Source: Bacillota bacterium
GTDB lineage: Bacteria; Bacillota; Clostridia; Christensenellales; Aristaeellaceae
Length of the DNA: 64,000 nucleotides
NCBI GenBank assembly: GCA_023459275.1
Contig: JAEWVC010000030.1
Coordinates: 1 to 64,000, forward strand
Direction of reading: 5' to 3'
Below, piece after piece: positions 18,501 through 26,799 of the stretch. Below the pieces are notes generated by a model. The model did no database searches, was not told where the DNA came from, and saw only the letters and a list, made by a program, of their open reading frames with translations. Made by a program: the position numbers and the translations under genes. Position 1 is the first letter of the stretch; each line of letters begins with the position of its first letter.

Positions 18501-19616
18501 TCATACAACCCGCTTGATCAGCTTGCCGGTGGCCTTATGATAGATATTGATCTTGTCCGGATGGATCACAAGCCCCACCGGCTGGTTGGCCTTGTACATC
18601 TGGATGCCGATCTGCTTGATCAGCAGCCTGTCGCCCTGGCAGTCCACCATGATCAGGGTTTCCGAGCCGGCGGGCTGATTGGCAAAGACCCTTCCCTGGA
18701 TGGCGCCGGGGGTGTCCGCGCCGGTCAGTGTGATCTGCTCGGGCCGGACGGCGACCACGCAGCCGAAGCTGCTTTCCGGAATATCCTCGCGCAGGACGGC
18801 GTCCTCAAAATCATGGCCACCCAGGCTGCTGACAACGGAAAGCTTTCCGCCGTTATAGGTTGCCTTCCCGTCGATAAAATTGATGCGGGGGTTGCCGATG
18901 AAATCCGCCACGGTCAGCGTTGCAGGATTGGTATACAGTTCCAGTGGAGGAGCCACCTGCACCAGTTCGCCCATGGAGAATAGCGCGATCCGCGTGGACA
19001 TGGTCATTGCTTCCACCTGATCGTGGGTCACGTACAGGATGGTGGTGCCCAGTTCCTCATGCAGCCGCTTGAGTTCGCTGCGCATGTCCACCCGCAGCTT
19101 GGCGTCCAGGTTGCTCAGCGGTTCGTCCAGCAGCAGGATCTGCGGCTTGGACGCGATGGCGCGGGCGATGGCGACGCGCTGCTGCTGTCCGCCGGACAGC
19201 TCGCTGGGGTAGCGGTCCTTGTATTCCGAAATCCGCATCTTTTCCAGGGAGCTCATGACGGCGCAGTCGATTTCGCTGCGTTTCATTTTTTGTACCTGCA
19301 GGCCGAAGGCAACGTTTTTGTATACCGTCATATGCGGCCAAAGGGCATAGGACTGGAACACAAGGTTCAGGCCGCGCTTGCCGGGCGTTTCGTAAAAGGC
19401 CTTGTCGCAGTCGATAATGGCCCGGCCGTCCAGCAGCAAGATGCCGTCCTGGGGCTTTTCCAAGCCGGATACGATCCGCAGCGTTGTTGTTTTGCCACAG
19501 CCGGAAGGGCCCAGCAGCGTCATGAAATCCCCGTCTTCAATGGTCAGGTTGATATCCTTGAGTACATGATTGCTGCCATAATACTTGTTGATATGCTGAA
19601 GCTCGATCCTGCTCAT
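18501..19616 (-). CDS. ABC transporter ATP-binding protein (MalK/PotA/FbpC type)
   Basis: 371 residues from ATG 19616 (MSRIELQHINKYYG; the longer upstream frame lacks an RBS). Walker A GPSGCGKTT, Q-loop VFQSYALWPHMTV, signature LSGGQQQR, Walker B ILLLDEPLSNLD and the H-loop VTHDQ are all intact. The C-terminal 120 residues form a TOBE-like regulatory domain (VAVRPEQITL). Cytoplasmic subunit energising the adjacent fused permease. It lies between permease (48 nt gap) and binding-protein gene. Confidence 0.95.
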   Translation of the reverse strand: MSRIELQHINKYYGSNHVLKDINLTIEDGDFMTLLGPSGCGKTTTLRIVSGLEKPQDGILLLDGRAIIDCDKAFYETPGKRGLNLVFQSYALWPHMTVYKNVAFGLQVQKMKRSEIDCAVMSSLEKMRISEYKDRYPSELSGGQQQRVAIARAIASKPQILLLDEPLSNLDAKLRVDMRSELKRLHEELGTTILYVTHDQVEAMTMSTRIALFSMGELVQVAPPLELYTNPATLTVADFIGNPRINFIDGKATYNGGKLSVVSSLGGHDFEDAVLREDIPESSFGCVVAVRPEQITLTGADTPGAIQGRVFANQPAGSETLIMVDCQGDRLLIKQIGIQMYKANQPVGLVIHPDKINIYHKATGKLIKRVV

Positions 19617-19664
19617 CTTTTTGCCATCCCTTTCATGAACGTAAAGGTAGCCCGGCTTCAAGGG

Positions 19665-21491
19665 TCAGCCCCAGGTCTTGCTGATATCCGCATTGAAGAA
19701 TCTGTTGGCAATCCAGTATGCCAGCATAACAAATACGATCAAAACAATCGTGCAGGCATCGGACTGCTGAATGACGGCGCCGCTCTTATAGGAATAAGAG
19801 AGCATCGACAGCGTACGCGTTTTGGCTGTGGCGATCAGTATGATCAGATCCAATTCCTTGGCGATGGAGATGAACACCAGCATCAGCCCGGAGAAAAAGC
19901 CGTTCTTGGCCAGCGGAAAAATGATACGGGCCATGCGGGTAAAGAACCCGGCGCCCTGGACCTCCGCGGCCTCTTCCAATTCCACATGGATCTGCAGCAT
20001 ATTGGTGGTGCCGGTGCGGCTGGCAAAGGGCAGGTGCTTGACGATGCTCACCAGCAGCACCAGGGCAAATGTACCGTACAGGGATGGAATAGGGCCCCAG
20101 CGCACGCTGAACATGGTCATCATGGCTACGGAGAAGGCCATAGCCGGCATCAGATGGGGAATGAACACAAGCTGGTCCACCACCCCGCCAAACCACTTGC
20201 CGCGGCCGCGGGAGCTGATGTATCCAAAGAACTGCCCGAAAAACGCGCAGATGATAGCGGAAATGACCGAAATCCTGACGGTATTCCAAAGGGCGGTCAG
20301 GAACTGCGGGTCATTGAACAGGCCCGGTTCAACCTGGGAGCCGGTTGCCTTGTCAATGGTGCCGATCCAGTTATAGAGCGTCAGGTTGCTCAGCTGATAG
20401 CCCGCGCCCACGGCCTTTTGCAAGCTCTCCATGATCAGCGCGCCAAAGGGCAGCACGGTGGTAACTGTCAGGAACACGATGATAAAAAGCATCAGCGGCG
20501 TTTTGGCCCTGCCCAGGCTGATATCATTGCTGCGGGAGCCCTTGCCGCTGATGGAGGCGTAGGACTTGCGGGTGCCCAGCATGATACGGTTGGCGAACAG
20601 CGTTCCGGAGGCCATAAACACCAGCAGTATGGACATCACATAGCCGGCGGGCTTCATGGAGCCGGTGGAGATCAGGTTGTACAGGCGGGTGGAAAGCAGG
20701 AAATAGTTCACCGGCGTGCCCAGGGAATTGGCCACGCCGTATCCGCCCAGGCATTTGCTCAGCGTCATGATGACGGAGGAGAGAACGGCCGGCATGACCA
20801 GGGGCAGCGTGATCTTGCGGATGATCTGTATTTTACCGGCGCCCTGGATCTCGCCCATTTCCTCCAGCTCGCTGTTGACGGAGCGCAGCGCGGAGGAAAC
20901 CATGATGTAGGAGTAGGAAAAATAGTGCAGGCTCATGATGATGATGATGGCAACCGGCCCGTACGCCAGCCAGTCTGGCGTGATAACGCCGATGCCCGCC
21001 AGCAGGCCCGGCGCCCCCGCGGTGGTGGTTCTGAAAATCGACAGCCAGGCAAAGGATTTGCACCATACGGGAATCATGTACGGGATCACGATCAGGAAGG
21101 AGATGATCTTTCTGCCGGGCAGGTTGCTCCTGGTCATCAGCCAGGCCAGCAGGCTGCCGATAGGCACGCAGATCAGCGTGGTAAAGAAGGTCACGGTCAG
21201 GGAGTGGATCAGCGGTGTCAGCAGTACGGCGGAGGACATGACGCTGGCAAATACATATTTCCAGTAGTGCAGCGTAAAGCTGCCGGCGCTTTGCCCAATG
21301 GTGCGGGCGTCCGTCCGGACGACCACAAAGGTGCTTTTTACGATGGACCCCAGCGGCAGGAGCACGCAGATGACCAGCATGACGATAGCGATGAGCACAA
21401 CCAGGTTGAACGGGTTGCACAGCACGTTCAGCACCTGGTTTTTGAGCCGTATGAAGGAGAAGGGTCTGCGCCTATGATGCACTTTCTTCAT
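19665..21491 (-). CDS. ABC transporter permease, two fused membrane domains
   Basis: 608 residues, ATG 21491 with GAGGG upstream. Two BPD_transp_1 domains are fused in one chain, as in FbpB/PhnU-type permeases. The first EAA-like loop is EEMGEIQGAGKIQIIRKITL (about residue 215), the second EEAAEVQGAGFFTRMARIIF (about residue 530). About 12 membrane helices. It pairs with the ATPase and binding protein immediately downstream and begins 15 nt after the stop of the phosphoglycerate mutase gene, so all are co-transcribed. Confidence 0.93.
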   Translation of the reverse strand: MKKVHHRRRPFSFIRLKNQVLNVLCNPFNLVVLIAIVMLVICVLLPLGSIVKSTFVVVRTDARTIGQSAGSFTLHYWKYVFASVMSSAVLLTPLIHSLTVTFFTTLICVPIGSLLAWLMTRSNLPGRKIISFLIVIPYMIPVWCKSFAWLSIFRTTTAGAPGLLAGIGVITPDWLAYGPVAIIIIMSLHYFSYSYIMVSSALRSVNSELEEMGEIQGAGKIQIIRKITLPLVMPAVLSSVIMTLSKCLGGYGVANSLGTPVNYFLLSTRLYNLISTGSMKPAGYVMSILLVFMASGTLFANRIMLGTRKSYASISGKGSRSNDISLGRAKTPLMLFIIVFLTVTTVLPFGALIMESLQKAVGAGYQLSNLTLYNWIGTIDKATGSQVEPGLFNDPQFLTALWNTVRISVISAIICAFFGQFFGYISSRGRGKWFGGVVDQLVFIPHLMPAMAFSVAMMTMFSVRWGPIPSLYGTFALVLLVSIVKHLPFASRTGTTNMLQIHVELEEAAEVQGAGFFTRMARIIFPLAKNGFFSGLMLVFISIAKELDLIILIATAKTRTLSMLSYSYKSGAVIQQSDACTIVLIVFVMLAYWIANRFFNADISKTWG

Positions 21492-21506
21492 GGTTTCACC
21501 CTCGCG

Positions 21507-23069
21507 TCACTTTTCTTCCGCCAGGCAATACATATTGCCTATACCGTTTACCAGGGAGTCGTACACAGCCTTGATCTTGTCATAATTCCTGTCGCGGTCC
21601 AGCGCGTATCCCCTGCCGACGCAGCTTACCGCCTCGCCGCCGATCTCTTTCAGCCTGCGCTCAAGATCGCGGATGGCCAGCGGCGTGTGCCCCTGCGTGG
21701 AGCTTCGGCCGTCCGATATCAGGTGCAGGTACACGGGCAGGCCTTTTGCCATTTTGCATATTTCCACCGCATAATTGATAGAGCCATGGGAGGAGGACTT
21801 TGAAAGCAGGGTCAGCAAATGAAGGGCGGAATGATTTCTCCTGGCATGCTCAATAGCGCCCAGCAATGCGGGATTGGATTGATAGCTGCCCTCCGCGATG
21901 GCCGCGTCGATGCGGCAGTCGTCCTGCAGCACAATTCTGCCCGCGCCGATATTTTGATGGCCCGCTTCCGAATTTCCGGGCTTCCCTTCCTCAAGGCCGA
22001 CATACCGGCCGTGGGCATGCAGCAGGGAATGAGGGTGGGACGCAACAAAATCGTCCCAGTAAACCGTTTCGCTCAGGCGGATGACGTCATTGTCATTCCC
22101 CTGGCCAAGCCCCCAGCCATCGAGAATCACCAGCAGCACACGGCGGCCGCCACCAAAATCAAAACCGCCGGTCAGGTCTGCCCCCGTCATCTCCGGGGGC
22201 CTTTCGACGCCCATCGCTTTGAGCACGGTAGGGGCAAGGCCGCAAAGGGAACCATCCGCCACATGGAGCCCGGCGCATCCCCGGGGATCATCGATAACCA
22301 GCACGATGGGGTTGGCCGTATGTGCCACATGCGGCCTGCCGTCCTCCCGGCGCAGAGTCTCGATATTGCCATGGTCGGCGGCCACCAGGACAACGTAGTC
22401 CTTTTCTTCCGCCGCGCGGACAAGCCGCTCAAGGTTTTCGCTGATGGAGCGGCAGGCTGCGAATTTGGCCTCCGCGCTGTCCGTATGCCCGATCACGTCT
22501 CCGTTGGCAAAGTTGACCACCACAAAATCATACCGGCCAAGGGCGGAAATGGTTTTGTCCGCCACCTGCGGGAGGCTCAGTTCGGGTTTGGCGGCAAAAT
22601 CGCATTTGGGCGAGGGGACATGCTCATCCGTTTCCCCCGGAAAGGGAGACTGCCTGCCGCCGTTGAGGAAAAAGGTGACATGGGCGAATTTTTCGGATTC
22701 GGCGCAGTGGAATTGCGTCTTTCCCGCCGCGGACAAGCATTCCGCCAGCGTCTTTTCCACCTTCACGGGCGGAAACGCGGTGGGAAGGCCCGCGAACTTT
22801 TCGTGGTACTGGGTCAGGGTGGCAAAATAGAGATTGGCCAGCGGGCGGCGGCTGAATTCTTGGAAATCGTCCTGGGTAAACGCTTCCGTCAGTTCGATCT
22901 CCCTTTCCCCGCGCCGGCAGCAAAAGACAACGGCATCGCAGTCGTTGATCGTGCCGCGCGGGTTGCCGTGGCTGTCCATGCATACAACCGGCTTCAGCGA
23001 GTAGTCCGCCTGGCCGTCCGCATTGGCCCGTTCCACGGCATCCGCAAGCCCGCATGACATGACCTCCAT
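21507..23069 (-). CDS. Circularly permuted cofactor-independent phosphoglycerate mutase
   Basis: 520 residues from ATG 23069 (MEVMSCGLAD). All regions of iPGM (GpmI) are present but in rotated order. The chain starts in the second half of the transferase domain (DYSLKPVV, DAVVFCCRRGERE, LTEAFTQDDF), continues into the phosphatase domain (SEKFAHVTFFLNGG; NFANGDVIGHT with D191/H195; VAADHGN with D232/H233; RPHVAHTANP; ERPPEMTG). It then joins through GGFDFGGGRR to what is normally the N-terminus (VILDGWG, D317; GNSEAGHQNIGAG, catalytic S367) and ends in the first half of the transferase domain (H428, R455, R486, R492). Metal ligands and the catalytic Ser are retained. The Asp of the usual DGRD is Ser here (DGRSS). 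Head of the ABC gene set; substrate may be a phosphoglycerate or relative. Confidence 0.85.
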   Translation of the reverse strand: MEVMSCGLADAVERANADGQADYSLKPVVCMDSHGNPRGTINDCDAVVFCCRRGEREIELTEAFTQDDFQEFSRRPLANLYFATLTQYHEKFAGLPTAFPPVKVEKTLAECLSAAGKTQFHCAESEKFAHVTFFLNGGRQSPFPGETDEHVPSPKCDFAAKPELSLPQVADKTISALGRYDFVVVNFANGDVIGHTDSAEAKFAACRSISENLERLVRAAEEKDYVVLVAADHGNIETLRREDGRPHVAHTANPIVLVIDDPRGCAGLHVADGSLCGLAPTVLKAMGVERPPEMTGADLTGGFDFGGGRRVLLVILDGWGLGQGNDNDVIRLSETVYWDDFVASHPHSLLHAHGRYVGLEEGKPGNSEAGHQNIGAGRIVLQDDCRIDAAIAEGSYQSNPALLGAIEHARRNHSALHLLTLLSKSSSHGSINYAVEICKMAKGLPVYLHLISDGRSSTQGHTPLAIRDLERRLKEIGGEAVSCVGRGYALDRDRNYDKIKAVYDSLVNGIGNMYCLAEEK

Positions 23070-23186
23070 ATGCACTTCCCCTTGCCTTTCATTCAATTAT
23101 ACACAGTCCGCCACTCATTAAATTACATTATATATAATATTTCCTAAAAATAAAATACAGTTACCTTATTACATAATAATTAGAAC
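23070..23186 (-). promoter_or_regulatory. AT-rich spacer with possible internal promoter
   Basis: A markedly AT-rich 117-bp gap between the second GDPD gene and the permuted mutase. A minus-strand TATAAT lies at 23101-23096, 27 nt before the ATG; no clear -35 (best TTTAAT with 15-nt spacing). It may give the mutase and ABC genes their own start of transcription. Confidence 0.35.
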
Positions 23187-23927
23187 TTATGAGCATCCGG
23201 AAGCGCCGGAATCATCCCCGGCCGCCGGCCCCCGCAGCCAACCGGACAATGGCTTCAGCTCATTGATCAATACGCCATCCACCCCCATGCTCCGCCAGCG
23301 CGTAAGGTTGGACAGGTCCGTACAGCCGGGCCGCTCATGTGTGCCGCTCATGACCCAGCACAGCTTTCCGGCTCCATGGATACGGCCGATCCTCTCCTTT
23401 GTGACCCACAATTCCCACAGGCGGACGATCTGCACGTCCGACGCGAGAAACGCGTCCAGCAATTCCAGGGGCTTCATGAAGGCAAGCGTGGCTATCCCCG
23501 GATCGAACGCCCTGACCTGCGCAACGGCCTCCGGCACGACAAGGCCAAGCACAAGGCCGTCTTTCTTGCGGTATTTCCGTATCAGCGCCAGAATGCCGTC
23601 CAGCTCTTGCGGCGCGTAGTCCTTGATATGCAGCAGCAGGGGGCCGGGATCGTCGGCGAACAGTTGCTCCAGCGAATAGGCGCGCATGGCGGGATCGGCG
23701 GTGTAGCGCAGGGACAGGAATTTTTCCAGCGGCATATCCCATACGTTTTCATCCAGGCCGAATACACGCCGGGTATTGTCATCGTGGCATATGACGGGCA
23801 CCTGGTCCTTTGTGAAGCGCACGTCCACTTCCGCGTAATCCGCTCCCAAGGAAAGGGAATGATGGATGGAAGCCAGGGACTGTTCCGGATAACGGTCCGT
23901 GCCCGCCCGGTGCGCAATGATTTTCAT
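23187..23927 (-). CDS. Glycerophosphodiester phosphodiesterase family protein (GDPD-A)
   Basis: 246 residues from ATG 23927 (MKIIAHRAG). GDPD TIM-barrel motifs: HRAG near the N-terminus, EVDVRFTKDQ (metal-binding Glu/Asp), CHDDNTRRV (catalytic His), LLLHIKD, and the distal GVDGVLINEL. The known family reaction hydrolyses glycerophosphodiesters to glycerol-3-phosphate and an alcohol. No signal peptide, so cytosolic. It starts 17 nt after the stop of the first GDPD gene. It is most similar to the gene at 59.3-60.0 kb (shared VICHD.NT.R.FG pattern), showing a paralogous pair. Confidence 0.9.
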   Translation of the reverse strand: MKIIAHRAGTDRYPEQSLASIHHSLSLGADYAEVDVRFTKDQVPVICHDDNTRRVFGLDENVWDMPLEKFLSLRYTADPAMRAYSLEQLFADDPGPLLLHIKDYAPQELDGILALIRKYRKKDGLVLGLVVPEAVAQVRAFDPGIATLAFMKPLELLDAFLASDVQIVRLWELWVTKERIGRIHGAGKLCWVMSGTHERPGCTDLSNLTRWRSMGVDGVLINELKPLSGWLRGPAAGDDSGASGCS

Positions 23928-23944
23928 AAATACTTCCCACCAAA

Positions 23945-24679
23945 TCAAATACTTGCCATGCTTTTGCGCTGCAAAGCTTCGGTCAGCTTATCGGGGAAGT
24001 TGACCGTCATGCCGTCGGCGCCGATATCTATCGCCTTGCGCATCCATTCGGCATTCGCAACCTTCCAGACCCGCACGGAAAAGCCCCTGGCGTGAGCCTT
24101 CTCCACATCCGCCCGCTGGATTTTGTCAATGCCCGGGCAGATTTGCCTGATTCCATAGGCTTCCAGCCTGTCCAGATCCTCGTCCGCAATGCCGTTGGAG
24201 GTCAGATAGCCAATGGCGATTTCGCTGTCCATGGCCCGGAGGGCGGCCAGGGAATCCCACTGAAAGGAGGTGAATGTCACCTTGCCGCGGGCGCCGGAGC
24301 GGTTGACGATCTCCAGCGCCTCCTTTTCCACGCCCGCCTGCTTGATCTCCAGGGCAAAGGCCAGCGGCTTTCCCCCAAAGCGGAGCAGGAACTCCTCCAG
24401 CGTGACGATGCGCTCGGCCTTGTAGCGCTCCATGTTCTTGAAGGCGCCGAAATCAATCTCCAGCAATTCCCGGTAGGTATATTCGCTGATACGCCGGGGC
24501 AGCCCGCAGATGTGCATCAAACTGTCGTCATGGAAAAGCACCAGCACGCCGTCGCTGGTGCGCTGTATATCCGTCTCGATCCCGTCCGCACCCATCTCAA
24601 GGCCCAGATAAAAAGCGGCCAACGTGTTTTCGGGTGCATAGGTGCTGGCGCCGCGATGCGCATAATTAATGCATGCCAT
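23945..24679 (-). CDS. Glycerophosphodiester phosphodiesterase (UgpQ-like, GDPD-B)
   Basis: 244 residues, ATG 24679 with AGGAG nine bases upstream. Motifs: AHRGASTYAPENTLAAF (HR and PENT of GDPD), ADGIETDIQRTSDG, LFHDDSLMHICG, ALEIKQ and GADGMTVNFPDKL. It hydrolyses glycerophosphodiesters in the cytosol (family knowledge). First gene of the run, directly behind a strong sigma-A-like promoter shared with the divergent LysR gene, which probably regulates it. Confidence 0.92.
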   Translation of the reverse strand: MACINYAHRGASTYAPENTLAAFYLGLEMGADGIETDIQRTSDGVLVLFHDDSLMHICGLPRRISEYTYRELLEIDFGAFKNMERYKAERIVTLEEFLLRFGGKPLAFALEIKQAGVEKEALEIVNRSGARGKVTFTSFQWDSLAALRAMDSEIAIGYLTSNGIADEDLDRLEAYGIRQICPGIDKIQRADVEKAHARGFSVRVWKVANAEWMRKAIDIGADGMTVNFPDKLTEALQRKSMASI

Positions 24680-24708
24680 TTTTTTTGTCTCCTAAATTTA
24701 TTGAAACA

Positions 24709-24737
24709 ACTATGGCATAACTGTTGCTTTTTGTCAA
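24709..24737 (-). promoter_or_regulatory. Promoter of the GDPD operon
   Basis: Minus strand: -35 TTGACA (24737-24732), 17-bp spacer, -10 CATAGT (24714-24709), about 30 nt before the GDPD-B start. It overlaps the LysR-gene promoter, the usual arrangement for LysR-controlled divergent operons. Confidence 0.65.
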
Positions 24738-24752
24738 ATACATATATATAAT
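24724..24752 (+). promoter_or_regulatory. Promoter of the lysR gene
   Basis: -35 TTGCTT (24724-24729), 17-bp spacer, -10 TATAAT (24747-24752), 38 nt before the GTG start. Its -35 region overlaps the divergent -35, so one bound LysR protein could autorepress and activate the other side. Confidence 0.6.
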
Positions 24753-24789
24753 AACCGCATAAGTTTTAATTATGAGCGGAGGAGATTTC

Positions 24790-25710
24790 GTGGATCTGAA
24801 GTCCATACAATACGTACTGTCTGTAGCCGAGACCAAATCCTTCACGCAGGCAGCGAGGCAGTTGTTTATCAGCCAGCCTGCGCTGAGCCAATATATCAAA
24901 AAGCTGGAGGCTTCCATTGGAGTGAAGCTGTTTGATAGAGACGGTTCTGCTGTAAAGCTGACATCGGCCGGCGAGGTGTTTGTTCAATATGGCCACGATA
25001 TTCTTGCAAAAAGCTCGCAGATGCTGCAGAAGATCAAGCGCATGAGCAGCGATTGGCAGAGCGTGCTGAGATTTGGCATGTCCCCGTTTTACAGCAAATT
25101 TTATCTGCCGCCTATCATCACCCAATTTGTCAAAAGCAACCCCAATGTAAAGCTTGATATTGTTGAAAAGATTTCGGTGAATCTGGAGGAAAACGTGCTG
25201 GAGGGCAAGCTGGATTTCTGCTTTGTGCCGGAACTGCCCGCCCGCGCGGAATTGGAATACCATAGGATATGCATCGAAGAGATGTATGTCGCCGCGCCTA
25301 TAGATTATCCAATCAACGAATATGTTATTACATCAAACGGTACGCCCTGTTTAGCCCTGAAAGACGTGAGGAACGAGCCTTTCGTACATTTGCGGCGCGA
25401 GCAGAAGTTCCGCCAGATGTGTGATGCAATCCTAAAAAACGCCGGATTTGAATTACACAACATCGTATGTGAAACAATAGGATGGGATACTGTTCACATC
25501 ATGGTTGCATCCGGGCTGGGGCTTGGCATCGTTCCGGAGCTGCTAACCCACGCGCCTTATGCAGACCCGCGCTTGAACTATTACAAAATATCTGATGTAA
25601 AGCTGATGCGTTCCTATGCCGTGGCATATAAAAAGAACAGCGCGCTGGACGAGTATGCCGCTCAGATCGTTCAATTGCTTATTACCTATATATCGCGTCA
25701 ACGCATATGA
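24790..25710 (+). CDS. LysR-family transcriptional regulator
   Basis: 306 residues using the GTG at 24790, chosen because GGAGGAG lies 7 nt upstream and inside the longer ATG frame at 24772. N-terminal winged HTH: LKSIQYVLSVAETKSFTQAA then FISQPALSQYIKKLEASIG, LFDRD and LTSAGE. The C-terminal effector domain is a LysR_substrate fold (LRFGMSPFYSKFYLPPII; GLGLGIVPELL). Divergent from the GDPD/permuted-mutase/ABC operon, which is the likely target, with the phosphorylated substrate or a breakdown product as co-inducer (inference). Confidence 0.92.
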   Translation: MDLKSIQYVLSVAETKSFTQAARQLFISQPALSQYIKKLEASIGVKLFDRDGSAVKLTSAGEVFVQYGHDILAKSSQMLQKIKRMSSDWQSVLRFGMSPFYSKFYLPPIITQFVKSNPNVKLDIVEKISVNLEENVLEGKLDFCFVPELPARAELEYHRICIEEMYVAAPIDYPINEYVITSNGTPCLALKDVRNEPFVHLRREQKFRQMCDAILKNAGFELHNIVCETIGWDTVHIMVASGLGLGIVPELLTHAPYADPRLNYYKISDVKLMRSYAVAYKKNSALDEYAAQIVQLLITYISRQRI

Positions 25711-25848
25711 AAGGGCAGTATTTGCCAAACCGAAGCTGGCCGGCATTCCCGCAAAAACGAATAAGCCTCAGGAGAAATATCACATCAAATCGCGGAATCC
25801 AAAAGGAAAGATATTTTACGGTATCATAACACCAAGGAGGGAAACGCC

Positions 25849-26772
25849 ATGAAGTATCGCAGGCTGGGCAGGACAAATCTTAAGATATCGGTCATTGGCA
25901 TCGGAACCTTCCAGTATGGGGGCGAATGGAGCAAAAGCTTCACAGAGAAGGATGTGCGGGAGATATTTGACCGCGGCTATGACCTGGGCATCAATCTTGT
26001 GGACACAGCACCCGGATATGGTGCTCATCTGGCGGAAAGATTGGTCGGGAATGCCATCAAGGGGCACCGCAAGGATTGGGTGGTCGCCACGAAGTTTGGC
26101 CGGCGTTTTGATCCTGAGAATAAGTTCATCCGCAAGGAAGTATGGGATGTGGAAGGCGTTCGCCAACTGTTGGAGGAATCCCTTGACTGCCTGCAAACAG
26201 ACTATATCGATCTATACCAATTCCACTCTGGCAGCGTAGCGGCCTTCAACAACGACGAGCTCTGGGACATGCTGGCGCAGCGGGTCAAGGCGGGTCAAAT
26301 CCGTCACCTGGGAATTTCCCTCAGGGAGGGTGCGCTGCGATATCAGACGGAGTCGGCGCTACGGGTTGGCGCTCAAGCCATCCAGGTGCTGTATAACCGC
26401 CTGAATACAGAACCTGAGACCGAGGTTTTCCCCGCCTGCACTCGGGATGATCTGGGCGTCCTCGCACGTGTGCCGCTTGCCAGCGGGCTTCTAAGCGGCA
26501 AGTACTTGCCGGGCACGACCTTTGATACTAACGATGTCCGCTCCTTTCAGTTCCGCAACAATTTGGAAGAAGTCCTGCAACGAGTGGCCGGTATCGCTCA
26601 AAACGAGGTGCCCAAAGGTGTTCCCATGGCACAGTGGGCTCTTGCCTGGTGCTTGCGGAACGACGCGGTGAGCGCTGTGATCCCGGGATTCAAAGATACA
26701 ACCCAACTGGAATCGGCAGTGAGGGCCTCCATGGAAATGGTACAGGCAGACCACCCGCAGGCTTGGAAATGA
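25849..26772 (+). CDS. Aldo/keto reductase
   Basis: 307 residues, ATG 25849 with AAGGAGG eight bases upstream. The AKR tetrad is recognisable: Asp and Tyr in VDTAPGYG, Lys in ATKFG, His in QFHSG. The N-terminal MKYRRLGRTNLKISVIGIGT is standard for the family. NAD(P)H-dependent carbonyl/sugar reductase in the cytosol. The 138-bp gap after lysR shows no convincing promoter or terminator, so read-through from lysR is possible. Substrate not predictable. Confidence 0.92.
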   Translation: MKYRRLGRTNLKISVIGIGTFQYGGEWSKSFTEKDVREIFDRGYDLGINLVDTAPGYGAHLAERLVGNAIKGHRKDWVVATKFGRRFDPENKFIRKEVWDVEGVRQLLEESLDCLQTDYIDLYQFHSGSVAAFNNDELWDMLAQRVKAGQIRHLGISLREGALRYQTESALRVGAQAIQVLYNRLNTEPETEVFPACTRDDLGVLARVPLASGLLSGKYLPGTTFDTNDVRSFQFRNNLEEVLQRVAGIAQNEVPKGVPMAQWALAWCLRNDAVSAVIPGFKDTTQLESAVRASMEMVQADHPQAWK

Positions 26773-26799
26773 AGGCGCAACCCGGCACAGGGTGTGCAG

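Noticed and set aside
19023..21803. Very long open frame on the plus strand opposite the ABC permease, ATPase and mutase genes
   Set aside because: It is exactly antisense to genes with clear family motifs, has His/Gln/Gly-rich low-quality sequence and no RBS; an effect of GC-biased codon positions.
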